64,000 bases of DNA from Cavia porcellus (GCF_034190915.1 NW_026947489.1:62992001-63056000); one strand, 5' to 3'. Shown: positions 1-11,559, counted from the stretch's first letter. The notes: generated by a model not told the origin, from the sequence alone. A program made the numbers and translations.

Positions 1-200
1 AGTGGCACAACCCTGAAATACCAATACTCTGGGAGGCTGAAGATGGGAGCCTGAAAGTTTCAGCCCAGGCTGAGCAGCTTAGTGACTTTGCAAGATCCTC
101 CCCATTCCCCTCAAAAAAGGGTCCAGCACTTGGGATGCAGCTCATAGGAAAAGGCCCCTGGTTTAATTTTCAGTGTCACACCAAAAGAAAAAGAAAAAAA
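1..200 (+). repeat. B1-dID-type dimeric SINE, diverged
   Basis: A B1-like left part (GGGAGGCTGAAGATGGGAG, GCAGCTTAGTGACTTTGC) is followed directly by a diverged ID-like part (GGGATGCAGCTCATAGG, GGTTTAATTTTCAGTG) and an A-tail. This is the order seen in B1-dID dimers of non-murid rodents. Confidence 0.6.
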
Positions 201-608
201 AAGATTGTATATCTAGATATGCCAAAAATCTTAGAAAAATATACGTATGGTAGGAATGATTAGCAGCCACTGTACTTATCTACAAATACCATACCCATTT
301 TACTGAATTCTTCAGTGTGTCTTAGTCACATTTTGGAAATAAAACTTATCTGTAATACATCTGTAATTCTAGACCTCCTGGCAACTGATAGGAGAATCTA
401 AGTTTGAGTCTATTCTTGGAAATTTAGTGATGATTATTGAGACTGAAATTCTGTTTCCAAATAAAAATATTTTAAAAGGTATAGGGATGTAGATAAGTAC
501 AAAGGCCTTTGGGTTCAACCTCCAAAATTGGAGAAAGAAATCTTAAAAACATTGTATGATCAGAACATAAACAACAAAAACTGGCTCCTTCTTTAATGGA
601 TTTTATTA

Positions 609-990
609 TGGTCTGGTTCTGGAAGGTCCCCCAAAAGACTCCCGTGTTCAAAGGTTTGGCTTTTGGAAGGTGACTGGATCAAGGGGGTGTGCTATACTCA
701 TCAGTAGATTAGGCCACAGATACATCTATAGATAAATGTACTATTAGAAGGTGGGATCTGATCAGAAAAGGCAGGTCCCTGGAGTGAGACAAGAAAGTAT
801 ACCTCCCTCCCTGGCTCCATACTTCACTCCATGCTGGTGATCACGACATGAACAGACCCTTTCAGCATGGTACCTCTGCATTTGAGCCTGCCAACCATGG
901 ATTCAAACTTCTCAAACTGTAAACCAAAATAAACTTTTCAAATTGTGGCTGTGGTGTATAGTGTCTCAGAGACAAGCAGGGACTATGACA
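609..990 (+). mobile_element. 5' LTR of a MaLR-type element
   Basis: The 382-bp sequence begins TGGTCTGG and ends ACTATGACA. It is paired with a diverged direct copy at 2699-3066. Shared blocks include TTCAAAGGTTTGGCTTTTGG / TTCAGAGGTTGGACTTTTGG and AAAATAAAC near the end (polyadenylation region). The layout (CCCCCAAAAGACT near the start, GTGTCTCAG near the end) recalls MLT1/ORR-type MaLR LTRs. Confidence 0.7.
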
Positions 991-2181
991 GATTTTGGTA
1001 CCAGAAAAGTAGGGTTGTTGCTGTGAATATACCTGACCATATAGTTTAGAAGATTTTAGAACTGGTTTGAGGGAGGAGTTTACAAAGTTTAGAGATGCTT
1101 ACTAAAGAAGGTGAAGAAGAATGCGGTAAGCTCAGCTTGACAGGAGATTCTGATCAGAACTCAAAAAGCCAGAACGCCAAAGGAAATGCAGAGTAATGGC
1201 CAGGCAGGTGCAGGAGGTTTCAGTTGGAAGCAAGGACTTCTCTAGCAGTTGGATCTAAGACCAACTGAGTGGGGTGTGTGTGTGTGTGTGTGGCAGAATA
1301 TTTGTGTTTGTCCATGTCCTTTGTTTCAGGCAAAGATTACTGATGGTGGACTAATTAGTATAGGCAATTTTTTCAAGGCACCCCAATGTTCAGTTTGTAG
1401 CATATGTAATACTGAAAGCTCTCAGCCAGCTTTATAGTGAAAAAAGAGGAGCAAACACTCCATTTTTTAAAAAAAAATCCAGTTTTAACAGAAAGGAAGC
1501 CCCTGCACAGTAGGGCAAAGGACAGTGTGGAATTTAATGCTAAAAGGTTAGCATTTTTCAAAAGCCTTGCAATCAGGACATAGGAGAGACCTATTGAGGC
1601 ATTTATAGAATTAGCAAGACCATAGGCTCAACATGCAAAAGTGAAAGACTCTTTTGAGACCACAGCCCCAAGGCACCCTCCTGAAGAAGGGGCTGCCTAT
1701 GGAACTGATTCTCCAGGTTTTGGTTCACAGTGCTCAGCCATTCAGGAACTTGAAGGCTTCTACAGCTATGATCCAAGGGAGCCCCACTACTGCTCAAGCT
1801 GGCAACAGATGCTGGTGTCATTCACATAATACTGGTTTTATGAGTAAGAGAATGGAAGAACTATCAGAGAGGTTTCCAACAGGTTTCAGACCAGTGAGGT
1901 CAAGCAGTGTGCCCCTGAGACAACAGTCTAAGAAGTTTTGAAAGTGAAGCCCAAAATGCAATGAAGACCATAGGAAGTTGGAAAAAACAGCAAAGTAGAG
2001 CATTTGAGGAAAGCCACAGGCAGGGAACAGAGGCAACCCAAGAGAGTGGCCATGAGGGCTGCAACCAGCTATGCCACAGGGATGGGGCTGCTCAAATATT
2101 TAGGAGAGCACATCTTAGCACAATTTGCCCTAAGAGTTGGATGTGGAACTATAGGACTTAATGCTTGATTTGGTTTGGTTT

Positions 2182-2260
2182 GATACCGGAGGTCGAACTC
2201 ACAGACCTCATGCTTGCCAGGCAGGCACTTACACTACTGACTGAGCTAAATCCTTGGCCC
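2182..2260 (-). repeat. ID SINE inside the MaLR internal region
   Basis: This is an antisense ID copy ending GAGCTAAATCCTTGGCCC. It is flanked by AGGACTTAATG on both sides. The right-hand copy also serves as the left target of the next ID element. Confidence 0.8.
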
Positions 2261-2278
2261 TAGGACTTAATGTTTTCC

Positions 2279-2392
2279 TTTTTTTTTTTTTTTTTTTTGC
2301 CTTTTTCTTTTTTTATCGGTACCAGGGATCTAACTCACGACCGCCTGCTTGCAAGGCAGGTACTTGTGCCGCTGAGCTAAATCCCCAGCCCC
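2279..2392 (-). repeat. ID SINE, second insertion at the same target
   Basis: A poly-T run is followed by the antisense ID body (ATCGGTACCAGGGATC to GCTAAATCCCCAGCCCC). It is flanked by GGACTTAATGTTTTC on the left and GGATTTAATGTTTTC on the right. Confidence 0.85.
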
Positions 2393-2698
2393 GGATTTAA
2401 TGTTTTCACTGCTGGGTTTTAGTCTTTTTTTGCTGGGGGTGGCTGGTTTTGGTCTAATTCCTTCCTACTCTTCTAATTCTCCCTTTTGGAATAGGATTAC
2501 CCTGTGCCATCATATATCAGCAATATTTAATTTTCTTTTTGAGTTTTACAAGGACTCGCAGCTGACTTGAGTCTTAGAATTTGGACTTTTCAGGAATGCT
2601 GGCACTGTTAAGACTTTGGTGACTCTCAGAGATGGACTAAATGTATTTTGCATAAAGAGATGTGAATGGTTCTTTGGGGAGTCAGGTGCAGAATATTA

Positions 2699-3066
2699 TC
2701 GTTTGGATCTGGAATGTTCCCCAAGACTCAAGTGTTCAGAGGTTGGACTTTTGGAAGGCGAGTAGATCAAAGGGGCACTATGTTCATCAGAAGAGTAATT
2801 AATAGCTAAAAGTGCTTCAGGAAATAAGGCCTGTTCAGAAGAAATGGGTCAACAGAGGTATGACCTGAAAGGCTCCATCATTAGTTCTCTGTTTCCTGGC
2901 TGTCATGACATGAGCAGCTTTTCTCTGCAGCAGGTCTTCTAGCATGCCATTACTATATTTGATCCTGCTAACCACAGACTGAAATGTCTGAAATTGTGAG
3001 GCAAAATAAACCTCTCCTTTAATTTGTGGGCATCAGGTATTGTGTCTCAGCAATGAGAAAATAACA
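2699..3066 (+). mobile_element. 3' LTR of the MaLR-type element
   Basis: This 368-bp copy aligns along its whole length with the LTR at 609-990, at clearly reduced identity and with indels. It runs from CGTTTGGATCTGGAATG to AGAAAATAACA. The divergence between the two LTRs points to an old insertion. No clear 5-bp target duplication is visible. Confidence 0.7.
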
Positions 3067-3194
3067 GGATTGATGCTAATTATGTGAACGTGATTTCTGG
3101 CAAAGTCCAACTAGCCAATATCCACATAAGATGAAGAAGTAAGTCTGAAAAGATAGACTTTGGTAAAAGCACAAACACTCCTTATACAACCAAG

Positions 3195-3617
3195 TTATTG
3201 TCCTGTCACTAAATCATTAAATTAACTGGTCACTAAATGAGGAATTGTATACAGTGTGTACATCGTAATATTCAGAACAAAGAAATGGTCAAAGGAAACT
3301 CCAATCTGATGTCTTTACTTTTGTTTGCATAACTCTTACATGCAGTACTATAATATATAACAGAACGTAAAACTACAGTACTGTGTTATAAAGTAAAAAA
3401 AGTAAAGAAAATTGCAGTCCTATATAAATAAGGAGTACAAAAAAATGGAGGTTCTATTACCAAGATGTACAGAACTGTACCAAAAATTAAAAAACAACAA
3501 CAAAAAAAAAGGAACACAGGTTGTAAACCCAAGAAGTGGGTTGTAAGTCCAAACAGTGAGCCTCATTTGTAAGTCTGGCCCATCATATGGGTAGGTTGAT
3601 AAATGGTGAGACAACAT
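3195..3617. repeat. Unidentified interspersed repeat, copy 1
   Basis: It aligns with 4,720-5,095. Shared blocks include ATATTCAGAACAAAGAAAT, TCAAAGGAAACTCCAA, TAAAACTACAGTACT and ACCAAGATGTACAGAACTGT. I do not recognise the family; an old DNA transposon is a guess. Confidence 0.6.
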
Positions 3618-3659
3618 ATCAAAAATAGTTCAATGAAAATGATTTGTTTTTCTTTTTCT

Positions 3660-3812
3660 GTTTTTTTCTTTTTTTAAGTTTTTATTGAGACAGGATCTTG
3701 CTATGTATTTCAGGTTGGCCTTGAACTCTCTATAGAACCCAGGCTGGCAATCTTCTTGCTTCAGTCTCCCAAGTGCTGGGACTACAAGTATGCACCACTA
3801 TGCCTGGCGAGA
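3660..3812 (-). repeat. B1-type SINE
   Basis: Antisense B1: TTGAGACAGGATCTTGCTAT, GGTTGGCCTTGAACTC, CCCAAGTGCTGGGACTACA and CACCACTATGCCTGGC. Confidence 0.85.
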
Positions 3813-4719
3813 AGCAGTGCTTTGAGTGTGCAATTTTGGCTTATTAATGAAAGATCCTCTGCAGGTCATTTCGAGGGCCCAATGAAACTAAAATACTACT
3901 GACAGGATAGCACAGAACCATGAACTTGCTTAACTGTAAAAATCACTGAAAATGCCAAATATTCTTGACAGTGAAACTGGCAATAATGGAACTACTGCTT
4001 TGTCTACTTCTGCAGTAAACACCTTGGAGGATAGAAAAACACATAAAATATGCAGTAAAGGCGCGTATAGGGCAGGGCATTTAGCTCAGCACGGTAAGCT
4101 CCTGCCTGGCAAGCACAAGGCACTAAAGAAAAGGAGCTTATAGCTAGGAATGTAAGTTGAAAATTCACACAAAACAAACACAGAGCCAAGAACAACAGTG
4201 ATAATTGTTCGATTGTTTTCTGTGGTTCAATAGTGTATATACAACCCCTGAGAAAATATGTGCACCCATCTGAGACATTTCTATATATCAAAAAGTTTCA
4301 AAATATCACTTCTAAAAAGTGTGTTTATATCTGACAATTATTTAACTTCAAATGAATGTTTCATTATCACCTGAGGAACTTCTGGAAGCAAAGTGAGCCC
4401 AATAAAAAGAGTGCGCTAATAAGCTTTCCTGGCCCTTTGGCACAGGTGTTGTGACTGCATCATCTGCAATCAACAGATCTCATCATGCTGAACTCCAAAT
4501 CACTTCCTTCTGCATTAAAACAGGCAAACAATACATATTTTGGATATTTCTGCTTCAATATCCAAAAAATGTCAGGTAGCTTATTTTTTCCCCAGTATCA
4601 ACATTATAGGAATAATACACATTTTAAGACATTTGTCTTTTCATGAATGTGGTGTTTATTGCATAATATGGGTAGTGACCATCCCTAAAATATAACAGGC
4701 TACCAGGCACTTCTTGTTT

Positions 4720-5095
4720 AACTGAGTTAATGTCCTGTGACTAGGTTGCAAAATGAAGAGTTGCTTGTAGTATTTCACTACAATATTCAGGACAAAGAAA
4801 TACTCAAAGGAAACTCCAACTTGATGCCTTTGCTTTTGGTTGCACAACTTTTACATGTAGTATAGCAGAACATAAAACTACAGTACTATGCTACACAGTT
4901 TGAACAGCAAAAATTACATTATATAAACAAGATGAGTTGTATAAAAAACACTTGAGACTCTATCAACAAGGTGTACAAAACTGTGCAAAAATAAATAAAA
5001 GACATCATAAGTCTGAGCAGTGGGTCAAACACCTGAACAGCACGCCTTCATTGTTTCACAGATAGGTCATTATACGAGGAATACCTGTACATTTG
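4720..5095. repeat. Unidentified interspersed repeat, copy 2
   Basis: It is the partner of 3,195-3,617 in direct orientation, with matching blocks in the same order and small indels. The two copies start 1.5 kb apart and could be two insertions or an old local duplication. Confidence 0.6.
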
Positions 5096-5130
5096 AAAAT
5101 CCAGTGCAGGTGTTGCTAAAAAATAAGTGT

Positions 5131-5272
5131 ATCAGGTGTGGTGGTACATGCCTGTACTCCCAGAATTCAGGAAGCTGAGGCAGGAGGATTTCTGGGCTAC
5201 ATAGTGAGTTCAAGGCCACCCTGAAATATAATGAGAACCTGTCTCTAAATAAATGAATTTTTTTAAAAAAAA
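5131..5272 (+). repeat. B1-type SINE
   Basis: Sense B1 from CAGGTGTGGTGGTACATG through GAGGCAGGAGGATT and GAGTTCAAGGCCACCC to CCTGTCTC and an A-rich tail. Confidence 0.85.
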
Positions 5273-5470
5273 AGTGTGCCTAAAATGCCACATAAGTACA
5301 AACTACTCTTTCAAATAAGTAGCATATAATCATTATGATCATTTTTACTTGAAAGATCAGTTGCATAAATGTTTTTTTCTTTCCTTCTTTCCTTTTATTG
5401 GGGGAGTGGTGGTGGTGGTGGTATCACTGGAGATTAAATTCAGAGAATGCTGAACTACATCCCAGACTTG

Positions 5471-5581
5471 TTTTTTTGGTTTTTTTTTTTCTTTATGTCT
5501 TTTTATCGGTACTGGGGATCGAACTCACGACCACCTGCTTGCTAGGCAGGTGCTTATGCCGCTGAGCTAAATTCCCAGGCC
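5471..5581 (-). repeat. ID SINE
   Basis: Antisense ID with poly-T (ATCGGTACTGGGGATCGAAC to GCTGAGCTAAATTCCC). It is flanked by CCCAGACTTG on the left and CCCAGACCTG on the right. Confidence 0.85.
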
Positions 5582-5587
5582 CCCAGA

Positions 5588-5882
5588 CCTGTTTTGAGAC
5601 ATAGTCTCTCTGAGTTGACCAGGATGGCCTTGAACTCGAAGAACCTCTCCTGCATCAGCCTTCTGAGTAGCTGGGTTTACAGATAATATGTTGTGATGCC
5701 TGGTGCAAATACATATTTGTTTATTTTTGTTTTTTGAGACAGGTTTTTTGAAACAGTGTAATGTAGTACAGATTGGCCTTAAACTCACTACATAGCCCGG
5801 CTGGCCTCGAATTTACAGTGATCTTCCTGTCTCAAGTCTTCTAAGTACTGGGAATACAGGTGTGTGCTATCACTCCTGGCTT
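5588..5882 (-). repeat. Two B1-type SINEs in tandem
   Basis: Two antisense B1 bodies (about 5,588-5,706 and 5,735-5,882). Each has a TTTTGAGACA start, a GGCCTTGAACTC-like core and a CAGGTGTGTGC-like end. Confidence 0.8.
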
Positions 5883-6038
5883 TTAATTATGAACAAAGCA
5901 GACTAGGGAAAAGCTCACGGGGCTCCTACTTCCAAAGTGCAATAGAAGACCCTTATTGTTGGAAATCACCTTCATGATAAATCTCTCTCCTCTTAAAAGC
6001 AGGAATGTAGAAAAAAAAAAAAAAAAAAAGAATGACAA

Positions 6039-6141
6039 GGGGCTGGGGATTTAGCTCAGTGGCATAAGCGCCTGCCTTGCAAGCAGGCAGCCGTGAGTTC
6101 AATTCCCGGTACCAAGAAAAAGACAGGAAAAAAAAAAAAAA
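6039..6141 (+). repeat. ID SINE, young subfamily
   Basis: Sense ID: GGGGCTGGGGATTTAGCTCA, the GGCATAAGCGCCTGCC core and CGGTACC, then an A-tail. AGCAGGAATGTA lies on both sides. Confidence 0.88.
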
Positions 6142-6249
6142 GCAGGAATGTATTGCATATTCTTCTTTTTTTTTTTTTGGTACTGTAGATCAAACTCACA
6201 ACCTCACACATGCCAGGCAGGCATTTGTGCCACTGAGCTAAATACCTAG

Positions 6250-8390
6250 CCCTTGCTTAATTCTTAAATCAACCTCTACTCAATACTATAAGTTCAGGGT
6301 CACTAAGCTCCATTTTTACAGGTGTCACTTAAATCCAAGACTGAATTCCTAGAGGATTTATATGACAGGAAACTCCTGAGTTCCCTAAATTCTTATTAGA
6401 CTCTTCAAAAAGAGCGTATCATTCTCAAATCCCAAACACTAGTCTCAAAAGATTTGTACCTAGCAGTGCTTTCTTAAAACAAGTACAGAGTCCTTAGGAG
6501 CCAATAATTTTCACAGTTCCAGCTTCAGTATTTCATGACTTTCACTCTAATTGGCCCAGTTATCAAAATATCTGCTCAAAAGTCTGCCTCACAGCAAAAG
6601 ACAGTCCTCTCCTGTAGTTCAAGGAGCTCAAAAGAAATTTTACCAATATTTTTCTCACAGATGCCCTGCAGACCTTAATTACCTCTTAAGAAATGTCATA
6701 TTATCTCCTTGATTAGAAAAATATAAAGAACTATATATGCTTGTTAAATACTAACATAATTTAGAACAAAAAAATAGAGAAGCATTTTAGTTAATTGAAC
6801 AACTGTTGCCCAAAGCAGAAAGAACCCGATAATTATTTTTATTTATGAACACACACACAGAACTCTCTAACTAAATGTCTATAATCTTTGAAAACTGACT
6901 CTATTAGGATATTTAAGTAAAAAGCACAATGACTCTGGAAGCTTTTTTATTTTGTGTTTGTTTGCATTACTGAGGACTGAACCCAGGTCCTTCTCACTGA
7001 GCTGCAATCCCTAGTTGTTTTCTAATTTTTTTGTTTTTGAGACAGGGTATCAGTAAGTTACTAAATTGCCCAGGTGGGGGTGGAGACACAGATTAGTAGA
7101 TTTCTTGCCTAGCATGCGCAAAGCCTAGGTTCAGCTTCCAGCACCAAAACCAAACCAAACCAAAACACTAAAAATTGCCCAAGTTGGGCTTGAACTTGTG
7201 ATCCTTTTGCTTGAACCTACCAGAGTCCACAGATTCAAGCATAGGCCACCACACACCTGGCTATGATGTTTTATTTAGGAGTGTGGAACAGAAGTACATA
7301 AAATTATGGTCAACTTAGCATTTCATATAGATGAGGGAAAGGACTGATTGCTCCATAAGGACTGCTAAATTAACTCATCACTGAAAGAAGAAAGAGAAAC
7401 TACTTCATATCTTTGGTTTTTTTCCCTCTTTTTGGTCCTGGAAATTAAACACACATTAAGTCCTTATATTTAAACAAAAATCAGATAACATATTCAAATG
7501 TAAATCTAAATCATGCAGAAAAATTGCAAATGAAAAAATTATGTTTCTAAGCATGTTACTAAAAGTCAGAATACAAAATCTGACCAGCTAACATACACAA
7601 AATCTGTACAAATTAGGAAACCTCATAAAACAAGGTTTAAATAAATATGACAAAGTGGGAAGACATTTGCAATACATACACTGGGAAAAAAGCCCGTATA
7701 ATAGAATACAAAAAAGCTGGGACCACAGTACACACAATAAATTCATTGTTTTTTTGTTTTGTTTTGTTTTGTTTTGTTTTGTTTTGTTTTGAGACAGGGT
7801 CTCAACATGTATTTCAAGCTGGCATTAAATTAACTATGTAGCTCAGACTAGTCTCAGTTTCCTGAGTGCTGGGATTACAGACATGTGCCACCATGCCTGG
7901 AATAAATGTCAACTATTGCTACTGGTACAATTTTTTAAAAACACAAAATCCTAATTTTTAAAAATAGACCTATGACAAATGAGTAAACAAAAGAAGCCAA
8001 ACTAACAAGCAAAAGTGAGGTGAGATGCTGCAGACCTGTATTCCCAGCTATTCAGGAGGCCAAGACAGAAGGATGAAAGGTTTGACACTAGCTTGGGTGA
8101 TTTAGCAAGAGCCTGTGTCACAGTAAAAAAAATAAATGGCCAGGCTGGGCATGGTGGAATGTACCTGTAATCTTAACATTTAGGTGGTTGAGGGAAGAGG
8201 ACTGCTTCAAGTTCAAGGCCAGCCTGGGCTACATGGTGAGTTCAGTCTGAACTATCTAGCAAGATACTGCAAATAACAACAACCAAAAAAATCCAAGTAC
8301 ATTGGTTCATGCCTGTAACCTCAGCAGTCTGGGAGGCTGAGATAGGAGGATTGAGTCCAGTGTGGGAAACTGAGCAACTTAGTAAGAATG
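6250..8390. other. Non-coding stretch with scattered SINEs
   Basis: About 6,290-6,890 is unique-looking, with no gene or repeat I can name. It is followed by an old B1/ID patch at 6,950-7,260. A B1 (-) at 7,748-7,902 carries a (GTTTT)n tail at about 7,750-7,790. B1 copies (+) follow at about 8,020-8,130 and 8,140-8,285. Confidence 0.7.
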
Positions 8391-8398
8391 TGTCTCAA

Positions 8399-8510
8399 GG
8401 GCTGGGGATTTAGCTCAGCGGCATAAGCGCCTGCCTTGCAAGCAGGCAGTCGTGAGTTCGATCCCCTGTACCCATAAAAAAAGGAAAAAGCCAAAAAAAA
8501 AAAAAAAAAA
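8399..8510 (+). repeat. ID SINE with perfect target duplication
   Basis: A young-type ID inserted into an older B1-dID dimer (about 8,300-8,600). The 14-bp AGAATGTGTCTCAA is perfect on both sides (8385-8398 and 8511-8524). The insertion is therefore recent and later than the B1-dID. Confidence 0.92.
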
Positions 8511-8852
8511 AGAATGTGTCTCAAAGAATAAAAAAGTGCTGCAGCTACACCTCAGTGTAAAGCCCCTAATGCACCATACTGGTAGAAAAAGAGACAGACA
8601 GACTAACAGACAAATATAAGAGTGCACATTTGTAATCCCAGAATGTAGGAGGCTGAGGCTGCAGGACTGCTGCAAATTTGAGGCCAGCACAAACAACTTG
8701 GCAAGAGCTTGCCTGGAGAAAAAAAAAGGAAAACAAAAAAAGGCCTGAGGATGTATCTTAGCTCAGTGATGGAGTGCTTACTTAGCTTATGTGAGGGTGT
8801 GTGGCTTGTACCACACACCCACAAAAGAACATAGGCAAAAATACACACATGT

Positions 8853-9400
8853 AGATCACAGAAGCACTGTTCGCAAGAGCCAAGAAATGGAAACTGTCCA
8901 CAAATTAATGGATAAACGAAATGTGGAAACTGAGGTTTATTGTAGAGTCCAGTGATAGAAAACTTCCCTTAGTTCAGAGACTTTTTTTTTTTCCAGTACC
9001 AGAGATCGAACTCATGACCGCATGCTTGCAAGGTAGGCACTCCTGCCACTGAGCTAAATCCCCAGCCCCAATACTTTCCTTAGTGTGGGTCACACTCTAG
9101 GTTTATCAACAGCATGACAAGTAAAAAAAAGTAGGATCGCATACAACACTGTATTATTCAGCCTTAAAAAAAAATTCTGGCATCTGTAACAACATGCATG
9201 AATCTTGAAGTTATGCTAGGTGAAATAAACCAGTCAAGGAATGACAAATACATTATTTCACTTATATGGGATATCTATCTAGTGTCAAACTCATAAAAAC
9301 ATAAAATAGAATGGTGGTGGCCAGGGACTGATACAGGAGCCATACTGAAAGTTTCAATACAGAATGATGATGAAAATTATATTATAAAATCAAGTCCACA
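8853..9400 (+). mobile_element. Old L1 3' end fragment
   Basis: Typical mammalian L1 ORF2/3' end wording: AAGAGCCAAGAAATGGAAAC, ATTATTCAGCCTTAAAAA, AACAACATGCATGAATCTTG and TTTCACTTATATGGGATATC. It is interrupted by an antisense ID SINE at about 8,981-9,069. Confidence 0.8.
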
Positions 9401-9451
9401 GTGAGAGGGCACTAATAACATCTAATTCTACAGCTACACAGAGTCCATTAG

Positions 9452-9587
9452 GTTTTTTTTTTTTTGCTTTTTTTTTTTTTTTTTTTTTTTTTTTGTCTTT
9501 TTCGTTTTTATCGGTACCAGGGATCGAACTCACGACTGCCAGCTTGCAAGGCAGGCGCTTATGCTGCTGAGCTAAATCCCCAGCCCC
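9452..9587 (-). repeat. ID SINE with long poly-T
   Basis: Antisense ID with a two-part poly-T tail and the young-type body (ATCGGTACCAGGGATCGAAC to GCTAAATCCCCAGCCCC). GTCCATTA lies on both sides. Confidence 0.88.
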
Positions 9588-10269
9588 GTCCATTAAGTTC
9601 TTAACATTACACTGCTGATGACACAAAACTCCAAACATGATCATTTCCATTGAGTCTGACCAAACACTTCCCCTTTCTCCAAGAACCTGGTTGCCCTCTG
9701 TGTGATTCTCACCAAAAGAGAATGTTAATGTAATGTAAATGTTAAGCCACATTCATATAGAAACCACATTTCAATCAGTCCTATCACACGTTCTTTGACC
9801 CACTAAATGAGGTAGAAACGTTTCTGCCTTTCTCCTGCTTGCAGGAAGGTCACACAATGTGGAGATAGCACGGAGACGGTAAAGAAGGATTCTAGGGAGC
9901 CCAGCATGGTGACTGTAATCACAGTTACCAAGGCCGACGGAGGATTTCAAGTTCCAGGACAAATTTGCCAGATCCTGTCTTTACTAACTAAAAATAAGTA
10001 GTCTAGTATTGAATTTTGGCTTCTAGAAAACTATGCTCTGAAATCAGGAAGTTGGGGAAAGGAGCCTCTGATAGAAGCAGGATTTGCTACAGTGCTCCAC
10101 GCGAGTCCTTGCAGTCCTCAGGACTCAAGGGGCTCTGACTTGCAATGTTTCAGTACTTTTCAGCAGGGAAGAAAGCTCAGAGTTAAGAACATTCACCCAA
10201 GAGTAGAGAGGGAGGGAGCCATTCCCCTAAAGCCATCAAGCTGCCCAGGCCAGGAAGCACTGAAGACAC

Positions 10270-10690
10270 CTTGCAAAACCCCTCCCAGATCCCAGCGAGC
10301 CAGCCGAACCCCAAAGCCGCACATTTGCAAAGCGCTCACTTGCTGGTTCCAAGGCACCTCCCCCACTCTGCACCTCAACAGGAAAGAGTCCAGCCCTCAA
10401 CTCTCAGGACTCGGGAACCCAGGGCACACCCCGTAGGGTGGTTCCTTGCTTACTTTGCCAGCTGCTTCTCCAGTGAGGCCTGCTGTGAAGCAGAGAGGGT
10501 ACAGGTAGCCTCCACGCCGCAGGCTGGTGGCAGAAAACGTGTGGGTGGGTGCGGGGGGCTGGGCGTTAACGGCCCTCGTGGCTGGGAATGGCGGGCTATG
10601 AGGGTTGTCCCACAATCCCTCGCGAGAGCTGGAAGGGGGCGGGAAGGTGAGGGGATGGTTGGCGAGAAGAGCCAAGAGAGTGGAACTCTA
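10270..10690 (-). promoter_or_regulatory. CpG-enriched patch, candidate divergent (TEX14) promoter or first exon
   Basis: About 1 kb upstream of RAD51C, CpGs again become frequent (AGCCGCAC, CCACGCCGC, GGGCGTTAAC). There is a palindromic CTCGCGAG at 10619-10626, a core common in CpG-island and bidirectional promoters. In human, TEX14 starts about 0.5 kb upstream of RAD51C on the opposite strand. Here B1 and ID SINEs (10,690-10,985 and 11,420-11,513) could account for much of the greater distance. No TEX14 coding exon is visible, so the assignment rests on synteny. Confidence 0.35.
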
Positions 10691-10985
10691 GTGGGCATGG
10701 TGGCATATGTCTGTAATCCCAGCACTGGTAGGGGTTAGGGGTGAAACAGAATGGGAAATTTGAGAGCAGCCTGGGTTGTCGAGTTCGATATCAACCTGCC
10801 AATTTAATGAGATCTTGTCTCAAAAAGAGAGAGGATGCCAGGATGTGGTCGCACACACCTGTAATCCCACCACTTGGGAGGCTGAGGCAGGAAGACTGCT
10901 ACGAGTTGGAGGCCACTATGGGAAACATAGTGAGTTCAAGGCCAGCCTAAACTACATAGTGAGACTCAAAGAGAAAGAGACAGAG
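10690..10985 (+). repeat. Two B1-type SINEs in tandem upstream of RAD51C
   Basis: Two sense B1 bodies (about 10,690-10,830 and 10,838-10,985). The second is complete (CACACACCTGTAATCCCACC to CATAGTGAGACTC) and ends in a GA-rich simple run. They separate the 10.3-10.7 kb CpG patch from the RAD51C promoter. Confidence 0.8.
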
Positions 10986-11419
10986 AGAGAGAGATGTAGT
11001 TTAATCCTTACATGTTGGTTTCCTGGATTTTTTGCACACGAAGGAAAAAAAAAGGTAACTGGTATATATTTTTTTTTCACTATGCTCACTCAGGGGGCAC
11101 CTACCTAACAGTGACTCTCAGGCTCCCACGCAACGGGCCAACGCAGAGACAAGGAATTTGTGTCTGGCCTGGCTCTCCATTGTACGGTCTTTATCTACCT
11201 TTTTACTCTCCAGATGTACTATTTTCTTCCAACCCTTAGAAGAACACTGCACATTGTCTGTATGAACATTTTTTTCTTACCCTTATGAAAACCCAGAGTT
11301 TTGCATCTAGCTACATTCCCAGTCCTTTTTATTTTGAGATAGCGCCTCGATCCTTCTGACTCTGCCACCATCTCTGGCACAATGCACAAGACCCTGAACA
11401 GGCAAATCCCAGATAGCAT

Positions 11420-11513
11420 CTTTTTTTTTTTTTTTTTTTTTTTTTGGTATCAGGGATTGAACTCAGGACCTTGCAAGGCAGGCGCTTATGCCGCTGAGCT
11501 AAATCTCCGGCCC
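11420..11513 (-). repeat. ID SINE in the RAD51C upstream region, perfect target duplication
   Basis: Antisense ID with a T-rich start, flanked by a perfect 13-bp TCCCAGATAGCAT (11407-11419 and 11514-11526). It lies about 210 bp upstream of the RAD51C ATG-proximal CpG block. Confidence 0.92.
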
Positions 11514-11559
11514 TCCCAGATAGCATTTTTTTTTTCCAGACAGCATTTTAAGGAATCAC

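Larger units (their letters stand above)
991..2698 (+). mobile_element. Internal region of the MaLR-type element, non-coding
   Basis: This 1.7 kb between the two LTRs has the length expected for MaLR internal sequence. It starts GATTTTGGTACCAG just after the 5' LTR and has no long open frame, the longest being under 100 codons. Two ID SINEs are inserted at 2182-2260 and 2279-2392, and a short (TG)n run lies at 1274-1292. MaLR elements are non-autonomous relatives of ERVL; this copy is an inactive relic. Confidence 0.65.

Noticed and set aside
7750..7790. A regular GTTTT array, first considered as a CRISPR-like or regulatory repeat.
   Set aside because: It is the simple-sequence tail of an antisense B1 SINE, with no spacers.
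8399..8460. ID elements as possible tRNA genes (A-box TAGCTCAGCGGC and B-box GAGTTCGATCC are present).
   Set aside because: The sequence lacks a foldable anticodon arm and acceptor stem of a tRNA, ends in an A-tail, and occurs in dozens of copies with target duplications.
10271..10738. A 155-codon open frame in the CpG-enriched patch upstream of RAD51C.
   Set aside because: It runs into a B1 SINE at its end, has no protein domain I recognise, and long chance frames are common in GC-rich promoter DNA.
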